The notes beneath the pieces are model-generated. The model searched no databases. It saw only the letters and a list, made by a program, of their open reading frames with translations, and was not told the origin of the DNA. A stretch of 64,000 bases of DNA from Microbacterium arabinogalactanolyticum (GTDB lineage: Bacteria; Actinomycetota; Actinomycetes; Actinomycetales; Microbacteriaceae), in assembly GCF_030268005.1 (NCBI RefSeq), contig NZ_BRZC01000007.1:531554-595553 (forward strand), in the 5' to 3' direction. A program made the translations under genes and the position numbers. Shown piece after piece: positions 59,683 through 64,000 of this stretch (its first letter is position 1; every line of letters starts with the position of its first letter).

Positions 59683-60549
59683 TCAGAACGCGAGCAGCAC
59701 GATCCCCGCGACCACGACGACGGATGCCGCCACCCGCCAGGCGGGCCGTGACTCGCGCAGCACGAAGGCGCCGAACAGGCTCACCAGCACCACGCTCACC
59801 TCGCGCAGCGGTGCGATCAGCGCCACGGGCGCGATCGTGATGGCCTGCAGCACCAGGATGTACGACAGCGGCGAGAGGATGCCGAAGGCCAGGATGCGCC
59901 GCCATTCCCGCCTGCCGAAATCGAGCACCGCGCCCCAGCGCCCCCGCACGCCGACACTGTAGAACGGCAGCTGCGCGAGCGTCGTGCCCACCATGAACGC
60001 CACCGGCGACAGGCTCCACTCGCGCACCGCGTGCGCATCCCAGATCGTGTAGGTCGCGATCATCACGCCGGTGAGCAGACCGAACAGCACCGCGGGGTCG
60101 AGGCCGCGGCGGGCACCGGCGGATGCCGTGCGGCCGACGATGCCGACGGCCACGACACCCGCGATGACCAGCGCGACGCCCACGAGCGCGACCACCGACG
60201 GCCGTTCGCCGAGCAGCAGCATCGCGATGATCACCGAGAGGAACGGGCCGCTCCCCCGCGCCGTCGCGTAGACGGTCGACAGGTCGCCGGCCTGATAGCC
60301 CCGCTGCAGCACCGACATGTACAGCACGTGCAGCACGGAGGAGACCGCGACGCCGAGTGCGAAGCCGGCGAGGTCGTCGGTGCCGAGTCCACCGGTGAAG
60401 GGGATGACCCCGATCCAGATGACCGTGCTGGCGAGGGCTCCCCACCACAGGAACGGCACCCCCGCGCGGCTGACGTTGTGTGCGACGACGTTCCAGGCGG
60501 CGTGCGCGACGGCGGCGCTGAGCGCCAGGACGATGGCGATGACCGGCAT
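59683..60549 (-). CDS. EamA/DMT-type transporter
   Basis: A 288-residue protein with 10 hydrophobic helices in two EamA repeats (about residues 1-140 and 150-288), typical of drug/metabolite exporters. The second half includes TIAPVALIAPLREVSVVLVS, the family's conserved segment. The start ATG follows AGAAGGG. The substrate is unknown. It converges on the response regulator gene. Confidence 0.86.
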   Translation of the reverse strand: MPVIAIVLALSAAVAHAAWNVVAHNVSRAGVPFLWWGALASTVIWIGVIPFTGGLGTDDLAGFALGVAVSSVLHVLYMSVLQRGYQAGDLSTVYATARGSGPFLSVIIAMLLLGERPSVVALVGVALVIAGVVAVGIVGRTASAGARRGLDPAVLFGLLTGVMIATYTIWDAHAVREWSLSPVAFMVGTTLAQLPFYSVGVRGRWGAVLDFGRREWRRILAFGILSPLSYILVLQAITIAPVALIAPLREVSVVLVSLFGAFVLRESRPAWRVAASVVVVAGIVLLAF

Positions 60550-60773
60550 CCGAGACCCTTCTGCCCGTCGCGGGCGCGACGAACGGGTCCTCCAGGCTTT
60601 TGTCCGTTCAGATGACGCCCGGCCGACGGCCGCACGTGGCGCCGCTCGGACCAGCCGGACTCCGCTCGAGTGGAGCGGTGCGTCCCGGAACCCTAGGCGC
60701 TGTCCCGTCCACCCTAACGCGACCGGCGGGGCCTGCCGGGCCGACCCGGCGCGCCCCGACTAGCATCGAAGGC
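60550..60773. other. Intergenic region, 224 nt, with leader hairpin
   Basis: On the minus strand the EamA leader contains a hairpin with GACCCGTTCGTCGCG and CGCGACGGGC-type arms, immediately before the AGAAGGG Shine-Dalgarno sequence. It could be regulatory but matches no riboswitch motif I know. TAGCAT at 60761-60766 is the -10 for the aminopeptidase. Confidence 0.35.
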
Positions 60774-62078
60774 ATGCCCGTCAGTCCTGCCGCCCTCGCC
60801 CACGCCTCTGATCTCGCGGATTTCGTCGCCGCCTCGCCGTCGAGCTACCACGCGGCCGAGGAGGTCGCGCGGCGACTGCAGCAGGCCGGATTCGCGCGGC
60901 TCGATGAGACCGACGCGTGGCCGACGCAGGCCGGCGGCCGCTTCGTCGTCGTGCGCGACGGCGCCGCCATCGGCTGGGTCGTGCCGTCGGATGCCACGGC
61001 CACCACGCCCGTGCACGTGCTGGGCGCGCACACCGACTCCCCCGGTCTCAAGCTCAAGCCCAAGCCCACCACCGGCTCGCACGGCTGGCTGCAGGCCGCG
61101 GTGGAGGTGTACGGCGGCCCCCTGCTGAACTCGTGGCTCGACCGGGAGCTGCGGCTCGCCGGCCGCCTGGCGCTGGCGGACGGCCGCGTGGTGCTCGCCG
61201 CGACGGGTCCGCTGCTGCGCCTGCCTCAGCTGGCGATCCACCTCGACCGCAGCGCGAACGAGGGCTTCTCCCTCGACAAGCAGACCGGCACGCAGCCCGT
61301 GTGGGGGCTCGGCGACGCCGCATCCGCCGACATCCTCGGCGAGCTGGCCGCCGCCGCGGGCGTCGACGCCTCGGAGATCCGCGGGTACGACGCGGTGGTG
61401 GCGGATGCCGCGCGCGGCGCCGTGTTCGGCAAGGACGACGCGTTCTTCGCATCCGGCCGCCTGGACGACCTCGCGTCGGTGCACGCCGGCGTCGTCGCCC
61501 TGATCGAGGCGTCGGAGGCGATGGCAGATGGGGCGCTGAGCATGTCGAAGCAGATCCCGGTGCTCGCCGCGTTCGACCACGAGGAGCTGGGCTCGGCATC
61601 GCGCTCCGGCGCCGCCGGCCCCTTCCTGGAGGACGTGCTCGTCCGGCTGTACGCCTCGTTCGGAGCGGATGCCATCCACCAGCGCCGTGCGCTGGCGGCG
61701 TCGTGGCACCTGTCCAGCGACGTCGGCCACTCGGTGCACCCGAACTTCGCCCACAAGCACGACCCGGTGGTGCAGCCGCTGCTGGGCTCCGGCCCGATCC
61801 TGAAGATCAACGCCAACCAGCGCTACGCGACCGACGCCGTGGGCGCCGCGGCCTGGGCGGGCTGGTGCGAGAGCGCCGGGGTCGGCTACCAGGAGTTCGT
61901 GTCGAACAACGCGGTGCCGTGCGGCTCGACCATCGGCCCGATCACCGCGACGCGTCTGGGCATCCGCACGGTCGACATCGGCATCCCGATCCTGTCGATG
62001 CACTCCGCCCGCGAGCTCGCCGGCGTCGGCGACCTCTACGACCTCTCCCGCGTGGCGCGGGCGTTCTTCGCCGGCTGA
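60774..62078 (+). CDS. M18 family aminopeptidase
   Basis: A 434-residue zinc aminopeptidase. Metal ligands and catalytic residues are in LGAHTDSPGLKLKP (His, Asp), AAFDHEELGSASRSGA (Glu, Glu) and HPNFAHKHDP. Length and order fit bacterial M18 (aspartyl aminopeptidase-like, often annotated apeB/PepC). TAGCAT ends 7 nt before the ATG at 60774, so it is probably leaderless. It is cytosolic and releases N-terminal acidic or other residues. Confidence 0.9.
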   Translation: MPVSPAALAHASDLADFVAASPSSYHAAEEVARRLQQAGFARLDETDAWPTQAGGRFVVVRDGAAIGWVVPSDATATTPVHVLGAHTDSPGLKLKPKPTTGSHGWLQAAVEVYGGPLLNSWLDRELRLAGRLALADGRVVLAATGPLLRLPQLAIHLDRSANEGFSLDKQTGTQPVWGLGDAASADILGELAAAAGVDASEIRGYDAVVADAARGAVFGKDDAFFASGRLDDLASVHAGVVALIEASEAMADGALSMSKQIPVLAAFDHEELGSASRSGAAGPFLEDVLVRLYASFGADAIHQRRALAASWHLSSDVGHSVHPNFAHKHDPVVQPLLGSGPILKINANQRYATDAVGAAAWAGWCESAGVGYQEFVSNNAVPCGSTIGPITATRLGIRTVDIGIPILSMHSARELAGVGDLYDLSRVARAFFAG

Positions 62079-62113
62079 GGTCCAGACGCCGAGGTCCGCT
62101 CATCGCGCCAGGG

Positions 62114-62788
62114 TCAAGCCGCCAGGCGGACCCGTGGCGCGAGCCGTTCGACCCGGCTCTGCAGTTCGGCGAAAGCCGCGTCGAAGGCCTCTGATGTGCC
62201 TCCCCGCACCGGATCGGGAACCGACCAGTGCAGCGCCGTCGCGGGGTACTCCTCGTGGGCGCGGTCGCACACGGTGATGATCAGATCGGAGGCGGCGACG
62301 ACGCCGTCCGCGCTCGCCGGGACGGCGTCGCTGAGGTCGAGTCCGTGACGAGCAGCCACCTGGACGGCTCCCGGGGCGACGCGCTGAGCCGGATGCGTGC
62401 CCGCACTCACGGCGGGCACAGGGCTGTTCCCGTTCCAGATCGCTCGGGCCAGCTGAGAGCGAGCGGAGTTCGCCGTGCAGATGAACACGACGCGGGTCGC
62501 GTCGATGGTGCTGAGCGGGACCAGACCGGACAGCGCCGACGGGTCGAGTCGGACGTACGAACGACGCCCATCGCCCTCGGAGCGGCCTCGGGAGACGATC
62601 CCCTCGCGCTCGAGCACGTTGAGATGATGCGCGAGCAGATTCGACGTCATCCCGATCCGCGTGCGGAGCTCGGTGGGCGAGAGGTCGCCGGCTGAGAGCA
62701 GGTCGACCACGCGCAGCCGGGCGGAATCGGCGAGCGCGGCGTGACGGCGCGCCCGCGCCTCGAGGGCGAGAATCTGCTCATCATTCAT
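62114..62788 (-). CDS. ArsR regulator fused to ArsC/LMW phosphatase domain
   Basis: A 224-residue fusion. Residues 10-85 are an ArsR-type winged helix (LSPTELRTRIGMTSNLLAHH). Residues 95-224 are a low-molecular-weight phosphatase/arsenate reductase-type domain with the P-loop CTANSARSQ. The HTH part has no cysteine, so it lacks the usual As(III)-sensing Cys pair; the catalytic Cys and one further Cys (ITVCDRAH) are in the second domain. Direct sensing through the ArsC half is an inference. The ATG at 62788 is leaderless. Confidence 0.85.
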   Translation of the reverse strand: MNDEQILALEARARRHAALADSARLRVVDLLSAGDLSPTELRTRIGMTSNLLAHHLNVLEREGIVSRGRSEGDGRRSYVRLDPSALSGLVPLSTIDATRVVFICTANSARSQLARAIWNGNSPVPAVSAGTHPAQRVAPGAVQVAARHGLDLSDAVPASADGVVAASDLIITVCDRAHEEYPATALHWSVPDPVRGGTSEAFDAAFAELQSRVERLAPRVRLAA

Positions 62789-62795
62789 TGCCTCA

Positions 62796-62827
62796 ATCTT
62801 GACTGAGCTAATGGAATCCGTCAAGAT
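62796..62827. promoter_or_regulatory. Shared, symmetric divergent promoter-operator of the ars locus
   Basis: ATCTTGAC (62796-62803) and GTCAAGAT (62820-62827) are perfect inverted arms 16 nt apart. Read on plus, TTGACT (62799-62804) and CAAGAT (62822-62827) form a promoter with a 17-nt spacer. On minus, TTGACG and CAAGAT do the same. Thus each arm supplies a -35 for one direction and a -10 for the other, and an ArsR dimer bound here would block both. Confidence 0.65.
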
Positions 62828-62836
62828 GATCTCGTC

Positions 62837-63538
62837 ATGAACCACACACCTCTGCCCCGTCGCGCGGCCGCCGAGCTCCTCGGCACCGGCCTGCTCGTCG
62901 CCGTCGTCGTCGGCTCAGGCATCGCCGCGGAACGACTCAGCAGCGACCACGGATTGCGCCTGCTGGAGAACTCGATCGCGACGGCGCTGGGCCTGGCGGT
63001 GCTGATCGTGCTGCTCGGCCCGGTTTCGGGCGCGCATTTCAACCCGGTGATCACCATCGCGGATTCGCTGCTCCGACGCGACGGCGCAGCAGCGAAGGAC
63101 CGCGCAGGAGCGGTGACCTACATCGCCGCCCAGCTTGTCGGCGGGATCGGCGGTGCACTGCTGGCGAACGCGATGTTCGAGACGCCGGCCGCGGTCGCGC
63201 TGCACGAGCGCGCAACGGCCGCAACCCTCCTCGGCGAGGTCGTCGCCACGGCAGGACTGACGCTGCTGGTCGTCGGAATGGTCCGTGCCGCGCACAGTCT
63301 GCCCGTCATCGCCTGCGCAGTCGGCGCCTACATCGGCGCCGCATACTGGTTCACCAGCTCGACGGCGTTCGCGAATCCGGCCGTCACCCTCGGCCGTATC
63401 TTCTCCGACACCTTCGCCGGGATCGCCCCGCTCTCGGCCGCGTTCTTCCTCGCGGCGCAGTTGATCGGCGGCGCGATCGGGATCCTGCTCACCGTCGCCC
63501 TGTTCCCTGCACCGTCCCTCAAGGAGAAGACATCGTGA
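62837..63538 (+). CDS. Aquaporin/MIP family channel of the ars locus
   Basis: A 233-residue aquaporin-fold protein with six hydrophobic helices. The two half-helix motifs are NPV (SGAHFNPVITIA) and NPA (TAFANPAVTLG). Genes of this type in ars operons (AqpS) conduct As(III) or methylated arsenic out of the cell. Its GTGA stop overlaps the arsC start. Divergent from the ArsR-ArsC fusion. Confidence 0.9.
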   Translation: MNHTPLPRRAAAELLGTGLLVAVVVGSGIAAERLSSDHGLRLLENSIATALGLAVLIVLLGPVSGAHFNPVITIADSLLRRDGAAAKDRAGAVTYIAAQLVGGIGGALLANAMFETPAAVALHERATAATLLGEVVATAGLTLLVVGMVRAAHSLPVIACAVGAYIGAAYWFTSSTAFANPAVTLGRIFSDTFAGIAPLSAAFFLAAQLIGGAIGILLTVALFPAPSLKEKTS

Positions 63539-63936
63539 CCGACCACCCCACCGTGCTCTTCGTCTGCGTGCACAACGCCGGGCGCTCGCAGATGGCCGCG
63601 GGCTTCCTGCAGGCGATCGCCGGCGACCGCATCGATGTGCGCTCGGCCGGCTCCGAGCCGAAGGACGCGATCAACCCCGTGGCCGTGCAGGCCATGTCGG
63701 AGGCCGGGATCGACATCACGACCGGCACCCCGAAGCTGCTGACGATCGATGCCGTGAAGCAGGCCGACGTCGTGATCACGATGGGCTGCGGCGACGCATG
63801 CCCGATCTTCCCCGGCAAGCGCTACGAGGACTGGCAGCTCGACGACCCGGCCGGCCAGAGCATCGAGTCGGTGCGCGTGATCCGCGACGAGATCCGCTCG
63901 CGCGTCGAGACGCTGGTCGCCGAACTGGCTCCCTGA
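63535..63936 (+). CDS. arsC: Arsenate reductase, LMW-phosphatase type
   Basis: A 133-residue reductase. The P-loop is CVHNAGRSQ (Cys11) and a second Cys pair is in MGCGDACPIFPG, as in thioredoxin- or mycothiol-linked enzymes. It converts As(V) to As(III), which the aquaporin can release. GTG start at 63535 overlaps the upstream stop (GTGA). The ArsR-ArsC fusion carries a second, related domain. Confidence 0.9.
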   Translation: MTDHPTVLFVCVHNAGRSQMAAGFLQAIAGDRIDVRSAGSEPKDAINPVAVQAMSEAGIDITTGTPKLLTIDAVKQADVVITMGCGDACPIFPGKRYEDWQLDDPAGQSIESVRVIRDEIRSRVETLVAELAP

Positions 63937-63937
63937 A

Positions 63938-63960
63938 CCCGCCGCACCGCTCGCGGCGGG
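63938..63960. terminator. Terminator after arsC
   Basis: CCCGCCGC (63938-63945) and GCGGCGGG (63953-63960) form a perfect 8-bp stem with a 7-nt loop, 1 nt after the arsC stop. Confidence 0.6.
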
Positions 63961-63975
63961 GTCAGGGGCTTCATC

Positions 63976-64000
63976 TCAGCAGCAGCCGGGGGGGCAGGAG
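63976..64000 (-). CDS. Possible 3' end of a further gene (cysteine-rich tail)
   Basis: A minus-strand frame ending in TGA at 63976-63978 reads SCPPGCC before the stop. Cys-Cys tails occur on arsenic- or metal-handling proteins, so this may be the end of another ars gene. Only eight codons are visible. Confidence 0.3.

Noticed and set aside
60550..60620. Guanidine-type or other riboswitch before the EamA transporter
   Set aside because: A hairpin is present, but none of the conserved words of guanidine, SAM, fluoride or ZTP riboswitches could be identified.

Overview
The window reads as chromosome of a high-GC actinobacterium, most likely Microbacteriaceae and probably Microbacterium. The reasons are the GC-rich codon use throughout, the dense GGATGC/GCATCC hexamers, the many leaderless-type starts (a TANNNT hexamer ending 6-7 nt before the start codon), an HspR-type HAIR operator, and families I associate with this group (DUF7882-like, DUF6766-like, DUF6412 next to YidC, DUF6157, PspC-fused kinases, Lhr, Nei2). 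I see no rRNA, tRNA, CRISPR array, transposase or prophage gene. Most of the window is ordinary chromosomal gene content.

Layout. 0-14.5 kb: SDR, TMEM175-like channel, MFS exporter, threonine aldolase, M3 peptidase, NUDIX-like protein, a large alpha-helical protein coupled to a SWIM zinc-finger protein, a carboxylesterase, an ABC-F ATPase and a mini-PspC protein. 14.5-25 kb: a DUF6157-like gene with a C-terminal frameshift, a nucleotidyltransferase, the Lhr helicase, patatin, a HIT protein, a tyrosyl-tRNA synthetase behind what looks like a leader-peptide attenuator, EI24, Nei-type glycosylase and a left-handed beta-helix protein. 25-30 kb: a PspC-domain two-component system divergent from a PspC membrane protein pair, then a SufR-like regulator. 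30-35.5 kb: a LysR-type effector domain with a basic tail, a Clp ATPase behind a HAIR operator, a GATase and a flavodoxin-like protein.

35.7-47.5 kb looks like a stress or envelope region: Rho-N protein, Dps, PurU, oxidoreductases, AraC regulator, three DUF7882-like paralogues, an SDR, CorA, a DUF6766-like protein with a 47-residue partner, a CBS protein and two FHA-like paralogues. Five of these genes share an almost invariant upstream GTCAACCCCCT element, which may define a regulon. 47.5-49.4 kb: NmrA-like protein, DUF6412 and YidC.

49.4-56.8 kb: a six-gene, ATGA-coupled phosphonate operon (phnD-phnC-phnE fusion, HpnW-like FAD oxidase, PhnX-like HAD hydrolase, HpnZ-like dehydrogenase) with a divergent GntR regulator. 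57.4-59.7 kb: a two-component system with a 15-codon amphipathic peptide gene directly upstream of the kinase, and a hairpin-rich, lower-GC intergenic segment downstream of it. 59.7-64 kb: EamA exporter, M18 aminopeptidase and an arsenic locus (ArsR-ArsC fusion divergent from an aquaporin-arsC pair) whose two promoters appear to share one inverted repeat.

The strongest candidates for undescribed biology are the tyrS leader, the 15-residue peptide with its two-component system, the GTCAACCCCCT regulon and the fused ArsR-ArsC regulator. All functional statements rest on reading motifs by eye; no database search was possible.
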